Source: Alloalcanivorax marinus | Lineage (GTDB): Bacteria > Pseudomonadota > Gammaproteobacteria > Pseudomonadales > Alcanivoracaceae | Reading direction: 5' to 3' | Assembly: GCF_016906305.1 (NCBI RefSeq) | Contig: NZ_JADDOL010000002.1 | Coordinates: 186,001-250,000 of the forward strand | Length of the DNA stretch: 64,000 nt | Shown here: piece after piece, positions 51,584 through 60,219 of the stretch | Layout of the letters: the number at the start of each line of letters is the position of its first letter | How positions within the stretch are numbered: the stretch's first letter is position 1 | Notes under the pieces: generated by a model | Seen by the model: only the letters and a program-made list of their open reading frames with translations | Databases searched by the model: none | Told to the model about the DNA's origin: nothing | Made by a program: the position numbers and the translations under genes

Positions 51584-53038
51584 ATGAGCCAGTTTCAACT
51601 GAAAGACAAAGACCTGTTCCGCCAGCAGTGCTACATCAATGGTCAGTGGTGCGACGCCGAGGACGGCGCCACCATCGATGTGGACAATCCCTCCACCGGC
51701 GAGATCATCGGTCAGGTGCCGCGCATGCAGGAGGCGGACACCCGTCAGGCCATCGCCGCCGCCGACCGCGCCTTCCCGGCCTGGCGTGACAAGACCGCCG
51801 ACGAACGCGCCCAGCTGCTGTACCGCTGGTACGAACTGATGATGGAGCACCAGGACGACCTGGGCGCCATCATGACCCTGGAGCAAGGCAAACCGCTGGC
51901 GGAATCCAAGGGCGAGATCGCCTACGCCGCCTCCTTCCTGAAGTGGTTCGCCGAGGAAGCGCGCCGCCTGTACGGCGACACCATTCCCGCCGCCAAACCC
52001 GGCCAGCACATCGTGGTGATCAAGCAGCCGGTGGGCGTCACCGCCGCCATCACCCCCTGGAACTTCCCGGCCTCCATGATCACCCGCAAGGCCGGCGCCG
52101 CCCTGGCCGCCGGCTGCACCATGGTGGTCAAGCCGGCCAGCGCCACCCCCTACTCGGCCCTGGCCCTGGGCGAGCTGGCCACCCGCGCCGGCATCCCCGC
52201 CGGCGTGATCAATGTGATCACCGGGTCCGCCTCCGCCATTTCCAAGACCATCACCAGCTCCCCGGTGGTGCGCAAGGTCAGCTTCACCGGCTCCACCGAG
52301 GTGGGCAGCCAGCTGATGGCGCAATCCGCGGAACACATCCAGAAGATTTCCCTGGAACTGGGCGGCAACGCGCCCTTCCTGGTCTTCGACGACGCCGACC
52401 TGGACAAGGCGGTGGAAGGCGCCATCGCCTCCAAATTCCGCAACACCGGCCAGACCTGCGTGTGCGTGAACCGCTTCCTGGTGCAGGACGGCGTGCACGA
52501 TGCCTTCGTGGAGAAGCTCAAGACCGCCATCGAAAAACTGAAGGTGGGCGACGGCTTCGAGGACGGCGTCACCCAGGCGCCGCTGATCAACAAGGGCGCC
52601 GTGGACAAGGTGCTGGAGCACATCAAGGACGCCCGCGAGAAAGGCGGCAAGGTGATCCTGGGCGGCGAGCCCCATGAGCGCGGCGGCAACTTCGTGCAGC
52701 CCACCCTGATCGTGGACGCCACCCAGGACATGGAATTCTGCGTGGAGGAAACCTTCGGCCCGCTGGCGGCGGTGATCCGCTTCAAGGACGAACAGGAAGG
52801 CATCCGCCTCGCCAACGACACCCCGTTCGGCCTGGCCTCCTACTTCTACAGCGAGAACATCCACCGGGTGTGGCGCGTGGCCGAGGCCCTGGAAGCCGGC
52901 ATGGTGGGCATCAACGAGGGCCTGATCTCCAACGCGGCGGCGCCGTTCGGCGGCGTCAAGGAATCCGGCCTGGGCCGCGAAGGCTCCAAGTACGGCCTCG
53001 AGGAATACTGCGAGATCAAATACCTCTGCATGGGCTGA
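51584..53038 (+). CDS. gabD: NADP-dependent succinate-semialdehyde dehydrogenase
   Basis: Aldehyde dehydrogenase of 484 residues, closely like E. coli GabD along its length. The start at 51584 follows AGGAGAGCCCG. Motifs: KQPVGVTAAITPWNFPASMI, FTGSTEVGSQLM, general base E258 in SLELGGNAPF, and nucleophile C292 in NTGQTCVCVNRF. It oxidises succinate semialdehyde (or glutarate semialdehyde in some bacteria). The next genes include a class III aminotransferase, the usual partner step for 4-aminobutyrate or 5-aminovalerate breakdown, but a REP element and about 100 bases separate them. Confidence 0.92.
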   Translation: MSQFQLKDKDLFRQQCYINGQWCDAEDGATIDVDNPSTGEIIGQVPRMQEADTRQAIAAADRAFPAWRDKTADERAQLLYRWYELMMEHQDDLGAIMTLEQGKPLAESKGEIAYAASFLKWFAEEARRLYGDTIPAAKPGQHIVVIKQPVGVTAAITPWNFPASMITRKAGAALAAGCTMVVKPASATPYSALALGELATRAGIPAGVINVITGSASAISKTITSSPVVRKVSFTGSTEVGSQLMAQSAEHIQKISLELGGNAPFLVFDDADLDKAVEGAIASKFRNTGQTCVCVNRFLVQDGVHDAFVEKLKTAIEKLKVGDGFEDGVTQAPLINKGAVDKVLEHIKDAREKGGKVILGGEPHERGGNFVQPTLIVDATQDMEFCVEETFGPLAAVIRFKDEQEGIRLANDTPFGLASYFYSENIHRVWRVAEALEAGMVGINEGLISNAAAPFGGVKESGLGREGSKYGLEEYCEIKYLCMG

Positions 53039-53048
53039 ACCCCGGACC

Positions 53049-53070
53049 GTAGGAGCGACTTCAGTCGCGA
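53049..53070. repeat. Single REP element
   Basis: GTAGGAGCGACTTCAGTCGC and GA, a single copy of the REP type seen at 48528 and 51141. It lies directly after gabD in the gap to the next operon. Confidence 0.75.
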
Positions 53071-53137
53071 AAAGGCGGCCAAAGCGGAACACCGCCCGGC
53101 CGCCCCTGCGGGATGAGCGTTCTGATCGGGAGTGGTT

Positions 53138-54295
53138 ATGACCGATTCACACCGCATCGCGCTGTTACCCGGCGACGGCATCGGCCCGGAGGTGATGGCG
53201 GTGGCCGAGGCGGTGTTGAAAACACTGATCCACGGCCACCGGTTGCCCCTGGACTACGAGGTGCTGCCCTGGCCGGCCACCGACTGGCACCGCCGGCACG
53301 GGGAAATGATGCCGGAGGATGCGCTCCAGCGGCTGCGTGGCTACGACGCCCTGCTGCTGGGTGCCCTGGGCGACCCCGGGCCCCTCAACGATCCTGACCG
53401 GTACCGGCTGTCGGACGGCGTTTCCCTGGCGCCGCTGCTGACCCTGCGCAAGGGCCTGAATCTGTGGGCCTGCGAACGGCCGGCCCGCTTTTACCCCGGC
53501 ACCGTCCAGTACCTGGCCGATCCCCGCGCCCGGGACCTGGACATGCTGGTGATTCGTGAAAACAGCGAAGGCGAGTACGCCGGCCAGGGCGGCCGGCTGC
53601 GCGCCGGCACCCGCGATGAAATCGCCACCCAGCTGGAAGTATTCACCTACGCCGCCACCGAGCGTCTGATCCGCCACGCCTTCGAACGTGCCCGGGCGCG
53701 CCGCGACGAGCGGGACCGCGAACAGCGCCCGCGCACCTTCACCCTGCCCGACGGCGCCACCCGTGAGGCGCAGGTGTGTCTGATCACCAAGCGCAACGCC
53801 CAGGCGTTCTGGGGCGACCTCTACGACCGGGTGTTCGAGGAAGTGGCCGCGGACTATCCGGACATCGCCACCCACCATGAACTGGTGGACGCCGCCGCCA
53901 TGAAATTCGTGCAGGCGCCCTGGCGTTTCGACGTGGTGGTGGCCAGCAATCTGCACGGCGACATCCTCACCGATCTGGCGGCGGTGCTCGCCGGCGGCCT
54001 GGGCGTGGCGCCCTCCGCCAACCTCAATCCTTCCGACCCGGACCAGCCCGCCCTGTTCGAGCCCACCCACGGCTCGGCGCCGGACATCGCCGGCCAGGGC
54101 GTGGCCGATCCCCGGGCCACCCTGTTCAGTCTGGCGCTGCTGCTCCACTGGCTGGGTGAAAAAAACGCGATTTTTTATGGCGCGGCGCGTCATTTGCATG
54201 AGACGCTGACAGCGGACCTGGCCGGCCAACACCCGGCCAGCGGCACCGACGCGATCGGTGTGCGGATTCAAGGCGCCCTGGGCGGGAACCTCTGA
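53138..54295 (+). CDS. Isocitrate/isopropylmalate dehydrogenase-family beta-decarboxylating dehydrogenase
   Basis: A 385-residue NAD-dependent enzyme. The start at 53138 follows GGGAGTGG; a GTG two codons earlier is possible. Motifs: IALLPGDGIGPEVMAVAEAV, the substrate loop LRKGLNLWACERPARFYPG, VIRENSEGEYAGQGG, and FEPTHGSAPDIAGQGVADP. The VIRENSEGEY form and the overall pattern resemble tartrate dehydrogenase/D-malate dehydrogenase more than LeuB. It begins a plus-strand operon with two aminotransferases, a hydroxyacid dehydrogenase and an amidase. It would remove CO2 from a 2-hydroxydicarboxylate; which one is not known. Confidence 0.83.
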   Translation: MTDSHRIALLPGDGIGPEVMAVAEAVLKTLIHGHRLPLDYEVLPWPATDWHRRHGEMMPEDALQRLRGYDALLLGALGDPGPLNDPDRYRLSDGVSLAPLLTLRKGLNLWACERPARFYPGTVQYLADPRARDLDMLVIRENSEGEYAGQGGRLRAGTRDEIATQLEVFTYAATERLIRHAFERARARRDERDREQRPRTFTLPDGATREAQVCLITKRNAQAFWGDLYDRVFEEVAADYPDIATHHELVDAAAMKFVQAPWRFDVVVASNLHGDILTDLAAVLAGGLGVAPSANLNPSDPDQPALFEPTHGSAPDIAGQGVADPRATLFSLALLLHWLGEKNAIFYGAARHLHETLTADLAGQHPASGTDAIGVRIQGALGGNL

Positions 54296-54355
54296 TCCGG
54301 TCTTCACGCAAGGCCGGCCTCCCCGCCCGGGTTCATGACGTGGGAGGAGCAAGCC

Positions 54356-55606
54356 ATGAATCATCTGTCTCCATTGCTGGTGCAATCCAGCGGGATCTGC
54401 GCGGAACGCGGCGAAGGGAGCTGGCTCTACGACGGTGAAGGCCGTCGCTGGCTGGACTTCACCTCCGGCATCGGCGTCACCGCCACCGGCCACTGCCACC
54501 CCAAGGTGGTGGAAGCCGCCCAACGGCAGGTGGCCACCCTGGTGCACGCCCAGTACACCACCGTGACCCACCCCAACATGCTCCGGCTCACCGATCGCCT
54601 CTACGAACACCTGCCCCGCGCGCTGGACGCGGTGGCGTTCGCCAACTCCGGCAGCGAAGCCATCGAAACCGCCCTGCGGCTGGCCCGCCAGGCCACCGGG
54701 CGCCCCAATGTGATCGCCTTCACCGGCGGCTTCCACGGCCGCACCCTGGCGGCCGCCTCCATGACCACCTCCACCACCAAGGTGCGCAGCGGCTGGCATC
54801 CGCTGATGGCCGGGGTCTGCTTCAGCCCGTTCCCGCACAGCTACCGCTACGGCTGGAGCGAGGAAGAGACCGTGGACTTCTGCCTGCGCGAGCTGGACCA
54901 CCTGTTTCTGACCCAGACGCTGCCGGCGGACACCGCCGCCATGATCGTCGAGCCGGTGCAGGGCGAATACGGCTACTACCCGGCGGGCACCCGCTTCATG
55001 CAGGGCCTGCGGGAGCGCTGCGACCGTCACGGCATCCTGCTGATCGCCGACGAGATCCAGGCCGGCTACGGCCGCACCGGGCGCTTCTGGAGCCACCAGC
55101 ATTTCGACGTGCAACCGGACCTGCTGGTGACCGCCAAGGGGCTGGCCAGCGGCTACCCGCTGTCGGCGGTGGCCGGCAGCCGGGCGCTGATGGCGGAAGG
55201 CTGGCCCGGCTCCCAGGGCGGCACCTACGGCGCCAACGCGGTGGCCTGCGCCGCCGCCCTGGCCACCCTGGACGTGATCGAGCAGGAAGACCTGGTGGCC
55301 CGGGCCGCCGCCGAGGGCGACCACCTGGCGCAACGTCTGGACGCCCTGAAAGCCGAGTACGACTGTGTCGACGAGGTGCGCGGCATGGGCCTGATGCGCG
55401 GCATGGAAATCGGCGCCGGCCCGCGCCAGCCGGACGGCGAGCGCGCCGCCGCCGTGCTCAAGGCCGCCGAACGCAACGGGCTGCTGCTGCTGCGCTGCGG
55501 CACCCATGGCCAGATCGTGCGCTGGCTGCCGCCGCTCACTGTCAGCCGCGAGGAAATCGACCGCGCCGTGGACCTGTTCCGCGACGCCCTGGAGGAAACC
55601 GCATGA
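54356..55606 (+). CDS. Class III omega-aminotransferase (4-aminobutyrate transaminase-like)
   Basis: A 416-residue PLP enzyme. The start at 54356 follows GGAGGAG. Motifs: WLDFTSGIGVTATGHCHPKV, VAFANSGSEAIETALRLARQ, FHGRT, LLIADEIQAGYGRTGRF, and the Schiff-base lysine in LLVTAKGLASGYPLSAVAG. It is closest in pattern to GabT and related omega-amino acid transaminases. It ends in a four-base overlap with the next gene. With gabD upstream it could degrade an omega-amino acid, for example one released by an amidase or lactamase. Confidence 0.88.
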   Translation: MNHLSPLLVQSSGICAERGEGSWLYDGEGRRWLDFTSGIGVTATGHCHPKVVEAAQRQVATLVHAQYTTVTHPNMLRLTDRLYEHLPRALDAVAFANSGSEAIETALRLARQATGRPNVIAFTGGFHGRTLAAASMTTSTTKVRSGWHPLMAGVCFSPFPHSYRYGWSEEETVDFCLRELDHLFLTQTLPADTAAMIVEPVQGEYGYYPAGTRFMQGLRERCDRHGILLIADEIQAGYGRTGRFWSHQHFDVQPDLLVTAKGLASGYPLSAVAGSRALMAEGWPGSQGGTYGANAVACAAALATLDVIEQEDLVARAAAEGDHLAQRLDALKAEYDCVDEVRGMGLMRGMEIGAGPRQPDGERAAAVLKAAERNGLLLLRCGTHGQIVRWLPPLTVSREEIDRAVDLFRDALEETA

Positions 55607-56571
55607 GCGACACCCGGGTGACCGTGCTGCTGGCGCCGGACGAGCCGCCGCTGCCGGGCCTGAAGGCCCTGAACGGGCTCGCCCGGGTGCGCCAGCTGCA
55701 GGGCGACGACGGCCTCGCCGAGGCACTCGCCGACACCGATGTGCTGGTGGTCACCGACTTCCGGGTGGAGGCCCTGGAGGCGGCCTGGCCGGACCCCTGC
55801 CCGATCCGCTGGGTGCACGCCACCAGCGCCGGCGTCGACGCCCTGATGATTCCGCCGATCCGCGACGGCGACTTCCCGGTGACCAATGCCGCCGGCCTGT
55901 TCGACCGGGGCATCGCCGAGTACGTGCTGGGCGCGGTGCTGCTGTTCGCCAAGGACACCCTCACCAATCTGTCCCGCCAGCGGCAGCGACGCTGGGACCA
56001 CCGGGAAACCGCCCTGATCCGGGGCGCCCGCGCTCTGGTGGTGGGGGCCGGCTCCATCGGCCGCGAGGTGGCCACCGTGCTGGGCGCGGTGGGCATGGAG
56101 GTGGTCGGCACCGCCCGCCGGCCCCGCGATCACGACCCGGCGTTCTCCCGGGTGCACGGCCAGGAGGACCTGCCGGAGCTGCTCGGCGAAGCCGATTACG
56201 TGATCGTCACCGCCCCGCTGACCCCGGACACCGAGGGTCTGTTCGACCACCATCATTTTCACCTTATGAAACCCGGGGCGGTGTTCATCAATGTGGGGCG
56301 CGGCGCCATCGTGCGCACCGCCGCCCTGATGGATGCCCTGGACGGCCATCTGGCCGGCGCCGCCCTGGACGTGTTCGAGCAGGAGCCGCTGCCGGCGGAC
56401 CACCCGCTGTGGGGCTTCGACAATGTGATGCTTTCCGCCCATATGGCCGGCGACTTTATCGGTTGGCGCCGGGCCCTGGGTGAGCAGTTCGTGGACAACT
56501 TCAACCGCTGGCGGCTCGGCGAGCCGCTGGCCAATCCGGTGGACACGGCGCGGGGATACGGACGCCGTTGA
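55603..56571 (+). CDS. D-2-hydroxyacid dehydrogenase
   Basis: A 322-residue NAD-dependent enzyme of the phosphoglycerate/glyoxylate reductase family. Rossmann motif: ALVVGAGSIGREVATVLGAV. Catalytic residues: Arg in FINVGRGAIVRT, Glu in ALDVFEQEPLPADHPLW, and His in VMLSAHMAG (an SAHMAG form rather than SPH). It starts inside the stop of the aminotransferase gene (ATGA). The family interconverts 2-keto and D-2-hydroxy acids; the keto acid could come from one of the adjacent transaminases. Confidence 0.87.
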   Translation: MSDTRVTVLLAPDEPPLPGLKALNGLARVRQLQGDDGLAEALADTDVLVVTDFRVEALEAAWPDPCPIRWVHATSAGVDALMIPPIRDGDFPVTNAAGLFDRGIAEYVLGAVLLFAKDTLTNLSRQRQRRWDHRETALIRGARALVVGAGSIGREVATVLGAVGMEVVGTARRPRDHDPAFSRVHGQEDLPELLGEADYVIVTAPLTPDTEGLFDHHHFHLMKPGAVFINVGRGAIVRTAALMDALDGHLAGAALDVFEQEPLPADHPLWGFDNVMLSAHMAGDFIGWRRALGEQFVDNFNRWRLGEPLANPVDTARGYGRR

Positions 56572-56586
56572 AGGAGGAGGAAAGCC

Positions 56587-58005
56587 ATGGCCGAAGACAT
56601 CAGGGCACTCACCGCCACGGCGCTGAAGCGCGCCTTCGAAAGCGGCGAGCTGTCGCCGGTGGAGGTGGCCGCCGGCCTGCTTGACCATGTGCAGCATCAC
56701 GATCACGCCCTCAACGCCTGGTGCCTGATCGACCGGGACACCACCCTGGCCGAGGCCGGCGCCGCCGAGGCGCGCTACCGCAAGGGGGAACCCCGGGGCC
56801 TGCTGGACGGCATCCCGGTGGCGGTGAAGGACGTGTTCCTCACCCCCATGTGGCCCACCCTCAAGGGCTCGCGCACCATCGACCCGGACAGCACCTTGAA
56901 CAAGCGCTCGCCGGCGGTGGCCGCCCTGGAACGCCACGGCTATGTGCCGCTGGGCAAGACCACCACGCCGGAATTCGGCTGGAAGGGCATCACCGACAGC
57001 CCGCTGTGCGGGCCCACCAACAATCCCTGGAATCCGGAGAAAACCGCCGGCGGTTCCAGCGGCGGCTCGGCGGCGGCGGTGTCCGCCGGCATGGCGCCGC
57101 TGGCCCTGGGCACCGACGCCGGCGGCTCGATCCGCATTCCCGCCGCCTTCTGCGGCATCGTCGGCCATAAGCCCACCTTCGGCGAGGTGCCGCACTGGCC
57201 GGCCAGCCCCTTCGGCACCCTCGCCCACGCCGGCCCCATGACCCGCTCGGTGGAGGACTGCGCGCTGATGATGCAGGTGCTCACCGAGGCGGACAGCCGC
57301 GACGCCCAGGCGGCGCCGCGCCGCCAGGTGGACTATCTGGCCGCCCTGGCCGGCGACCTCAAGGACCTGCGCATCGCCTACAGCAATAATCTGGGCTATG
57401 TGGACGTGGACCCGGACATCGAACGGGCCACCGCCGAGGCGGTGGCGGTGTTCCGCGAGCTGGGCGCCACCGTGGTGGAAGTGGACCCGGGCTTCAGCAA
57501 CCCGCTGGCCGCCTTCGGCCATCTGTTCTACGGCGGCGCCGCCAACGCCTGCCGGGACCTGGGCCCGCGCAAGCGCGCCCTGATGGACCCGGCCCTGGTG
57601 CAGGTGGTGGAGAAAGCCGAGAAGCTGTCGATGCTGGATTATCTGGCGGCGGTCAACGAGCGCATGGCGCTGTCCGAACGCATGGCCGTGTTCCATCAGA
57701 AGTACGACCTGCTGCTCACCCCCACCCTGCCGATCACCGCTTTCGACACCAACCGGGAGGTGCCCCGGGACTGGCCCAGCACCCGCTGGCCCACCTGGAC
57801 GCCCTTTACCTACCCGTTCAACCTGACCGGTCAGCCGGCCCTGTCGGTGCCCCTGGGGCTGGCCGGCGACGGCCTGCCCATGGGCCTGCAGATCGTCGGC
57901 CGCCGCTTCCAGGACGAACTGGTGCTCAAGGCCGGCCATCTCTATGAGCAGGCCCGTCCGTTCACCGGGCGCCCGCAGCTGGCGCTCGCCGGCCTGGAGG
58001 CGTGA
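56587..58005 (+). CDS. Amidase-signature family amidase
   Basis: A 472-residue amidase-signature enzyme. The Ser-cisSer-Lys triad is visible: K81 in GIPVAVKDVFLTP, S157 in TAGGSSGGSAAAVS, and nucleophile S181 in GTDAGGSIRIPAAFCG; S157 and S181 are 24 residues apart, as in fatty-acid amide hydrolase. GGAGGAGG precedes the ATG. It hydrolyses a linear or cyclic amide, not identifiable further. It overlaps the following class I aminotransferase region, so amide hydrolysis and transamination are probably linked steps. Confidence 0.88.
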   Translation: MAEDIRALTATALKRAFESGELSPVEVAAGLLDHVQHHDHALNAWCLIDRDTTLAEAGAAEARYRKGEPRGLLDGIPVAVKDVFLTPMWPTLKGSRTIDPDSTLNKRSPAVAALERHGYVPLGKTTTPEFGWKGITDSPLCGPTNNPWNPEKTAGGSSGGSAAAVSAGMAPLALGTDAGGSIRIPAAFCGIVGHKPTFGEVPHWPASPFGTLAHAGPMTRSVEDCALMMQVLTEADSRDAQAAPRRQVDYLAALAGDLKDLRIAYSNNLGYVDVDPDIERATAEAVAVFRELGATVVEVDPGFSNPLAAFGHLFYGGAANACRDLGPRKRALMDPALVQVVEKAEKLSMLDYLAAVNERMALSERMAVFHQKYDLLLTPTLPITAFDTNREVPRDWPSTRWPTWTPFTYPFNLTGQPALSVPLGLAGDGLPMGLQIVGRRFQDELVLKAGHLYEQARPFTGRPQLALAGLEA

Positions 58006-58007
58006 CC

Positions 58008-59210
58008 ATGAGCAACATCAACCTGGATACGGACTTCTACGAAACCGAGGACCCGATCTGGAACCCGGCCCTGCTGACCATTCCGGTGCCCGGCATCCGC
58101 CGCATGGTGAACCTGGCGGCGACCATGGACGATGTGATCCATCTGTCCATCGGCCAGCCCGACCTGAAGCCACCGGAGCATGTGGTGCAGGCGGCGGTGG
58201 ACGCGCTGCAGGCGGGCCAGACCGGCTACACCATGGACGCCGGCCTGCCGGAACTGCTGGAGGCGCTGGCCGAGTATTATGGCGAGCGCTATCACCGCAC
58301 CCTGGCGCCGGAAAACATCATGATCACCACCGGCGCCACCGAGGCCATCTACCTGGCGCTCACCGCCACCTCGGCGCCGGGCCGCGAATTCATCGTGCCG
58401 GAACCCTCGTTCATGCTGTACGCGCCGCTGATCCGCATGAACGGCGGCGTGGTCAAGACCATCCCCACCCGCGCCGAGAACCAGCATCAGCTCGATCCCC
58501 AGGAAGTGATCGACGCCATCGACGCCAACACTTACGCCATCGTGCTGAACTCCCCCAGCAATCCCACCGGCACCGTCTATCCCCGGGAAACCGTGGAAGC
58601 CATCGTCCAGGAAGCGGCCTACCGGGGCGTCTACGTGATCAGCGACGAAGTCTATGACCACCTGATCTACGACGGCCGGGAATACCCCAGCGTGCTGTCC
58701 TGCTGCTCGGACCTGGACCACGTGATGGTGGTGTCCAGTTTCTCAAAAACCTTCAGCATGGCGGGCATGCGCATTGGCTGGCTGATGGCCAGCCAGGGGG
58801 CGATCAAGAAGCTGCGGCGCTACCACATGTTCACCACCACGGTGGCGAACACGCCCTGCCAGTGGGCCGGCGTGGCGGCCCTGCGCGGCGACCGGACTTT
58901 TATCGACGACATGCTCACGGAATACCAGCGCCGCCGCGACCGGCTGGTGGACCTGGTCCAGCAGACGCCGCACCTGACCGGCTACCGGCCGGACGGCGCC
59001 TTCTACCTGTTCCCGTCCCTGCCCGACGGCGTCAACGGCGGCAACGTGGCGCTGAAACTGCTGCGCGAGACCGGGGTATGCACGGTGGCCGGGGAAACCT
59101 TCGGCGACAGCTGCGCCAACGCCCTGCGCATCAGCTACTCCACCTCCCTGGACCAGATCGAGGCGGCGTTCGAGCGCATTATTCCGTGGATGGAAAAACA
59201 GGACTGGTGA
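58008..59210 (+). CDS. Class I/II aminotransferase
   Basis: A 400-residue fold-type I PLP enzyme (AspC/AlaT-like). The ATG at 58008 is chosen; a GTG six bases upstream overlaps the amidase stop. Motifs: ITTGATEAIYLALTATSAPG, VLNSPSNPTGTVYPRETVEA, VISDEVYDHLIYDG, and the PLP lysine in SSFSKTFSMAGMRIGWLMAS. Last gene of the plus-strand cluster. The substrate is unknown; the active-site pattern fits a broad amino-acid transaminase. Confidence 0.88.
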   Translation: MSNINLDTDFYETEDPIWNPALLTIPVPGIRRMVNLAATMDDVIHLSIGQPDLKPPEHVVQAAVDALQAGQTGYTMDAGLPELLEALAEYYGERYHRTLAPENIMITTGATEAIYLALTATSAPGREFIVPEPSFMLYAPLIRMNGGVVKTIPTRAENQHQLDPQEVIDAIDANTYAIVLNSPSNPTGTVYPRETVEAIVQEAAYRGVYVISDEVYDHLIYDGREYPSVLSCCSDLDHVMVVSSFSKTFSMAGMRIGWLMASQGAIKKLRRYHMFTTTVANTPCQWAGVAALRGDRTFIDDMLTEYQRRRDRLVDLVQQTPHLTGYRPDGAFYLFPSLPDGVNGGNVALKLLRETGVCTVAGETFGDSCANALRISYSTSLDQIEAAFERIIPWMEKQDW

Positions 59211-59225
59211 AGAGGAAAAAGAGAC

Positions 59226-59261
59226 AGCCGTGGGAGCGGTCGCCCGACCGCCCCCACGGCT
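59226..59261. terminator. Hairpin between convergent operons, possible bidirectional terminator
   Basis: A long GC-rich stem (AGCCGTGGG-GCGGTCG paired with CGACCGC-CCACGGCT, with small bulges) lies exactly between the ends of the aminotransferase gene and secF. It lacks a good T run on either side and resembles REP-type hairpins, so termination is likely but not certain. Confidence 0.55.
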
Positions 59262-59270
59262 CATGACCGC

Positions 59271-60194
59271 TCAGGGCATTTCGTCGATTTCTTCCTTCTC
59301 GGGGATCAGGAAGTCTTCCTTGGACACGCCGAGGGTGAACAGCAGGTTGGCGACCACGTAGATGGACGAGTAGGTGCCCACGAAAATCCCCACCAGCAGC
59401 GCCTCGGAGAAAGCGCGCATCACCTCGCCGCCGAAGAAGAACAGGGCGATCAACACCAGCATGGTGGTGAAGGAGGTGTTGATGGTCCGGGTCAGGGTTT
59501 CGTTGATGGCGCCGTTGACGATCACATGGGGGTCGGTTTCCCGGGTGTTGCGGAAATTCTCGCGGATGCGGTCGGCCACCACGATGGAGTCGTTCAGCGA
59601 GTAGCCGATCAGCGCCAGCACCGCCGCCAGCACCGTCAGATCGAACGGCCAGCGCAGCAGTGAGAACAGCCCCAGCACGATGATCACGTCGTGCAGCAGC
59701 GCCGCCACCGTGGCGATGCCGAACTTGTTGGTGAACCGGAACCACACGTACACCAGCATCAACCCCAGCGCCATCAGCAGCGCCAGGCCGGACTGGTCGC
59801 GCAGTTCATCGCCCACCTGCGGGCCGACGAACTCCACCTGCTTGAGCTGCAGCCCGTCAATGCTGCCGGCCAGGGACTGGAACACCCGCTGGCCCACCTG
59901 GTCCGCCTCGATACCGTCCTGGGGCGGCACGCGGATGCTCAGGTCCCGGGACGAGCCGTACTGCTGCACCACCGCGTCCTCGAAGCCGGCCTGCTCCAGG
60001 GTGTCGCGGGCACCGGCGATGTCGATGTCCGCGGGGCTTTCCACCACCACGTTGGTGCCGCCGGTGAAATCCAGCCCCAGGTTCAGGCCACGGGTGGCGA
60101 GCAGAATGATGGACGCGATCACCAGGCAGATCGACATCACGCCGAGCACCTTCCGCACGCCCATGAAATTGATCATTTTCTTGCTGTTGGACAT
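59271..60194 (-). CDS. secF: SecF, protein-export membrane subunit
   Basis: RND-type Sec accessory subunit of 307 residues, using proton motive force with SecD to complete protein export. The start at 60194 follows GGGAG and gives MSNSKKMINFMGVRKVLGV, matching relatives; an ATG six codons upstream is an alternative. Motifs: LNLGLDFTGGTNVVVES, and the helix region VLALIGYSLNDSIVVADRIRENFRNT typical of SecF. Six helices with a periplasmic loop after the first. It follows secD closely. Confidence 0.95.
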   Translation of the reverse strand: MSNSKKMINFMGVRKVLGVMSICLVIASIILLATRGLNLGLDFTGGTNVVVESPADIDIAGARDTLEQAGFEDAVVQQYGSSRDLSIRVPPQDGIEADQVGQRVFQSLAGSIDGLQLKQVEFVGPQVGDELRDQSGLALLMALGLMLVYVWFRFTNKFGIATVAALLHDVIIVLGLFSLLRWPFDLTVLAAVLALIGYSLNDSIVVADRIRENFRNTRETDPHVIVNGAINETLTRTINTSFTTMLVLIALFFFGGEVMRAFSEALLVGIFVGTYSSIYVVANLLFTLGVSKEDFLIPEKEEIDEMP

Positions 60195-60219
60195 AGTCTT
60201 GCTCCCGGACATGACCGCC

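Noticed and set aside
51002-53092. A 696-codon minus-strand frame across the structured repeat and gabD.
   Set aside because: It is opposite suhB and gabD, has no recognisable motifs, and its composition is that of a reverse-complement shadow.
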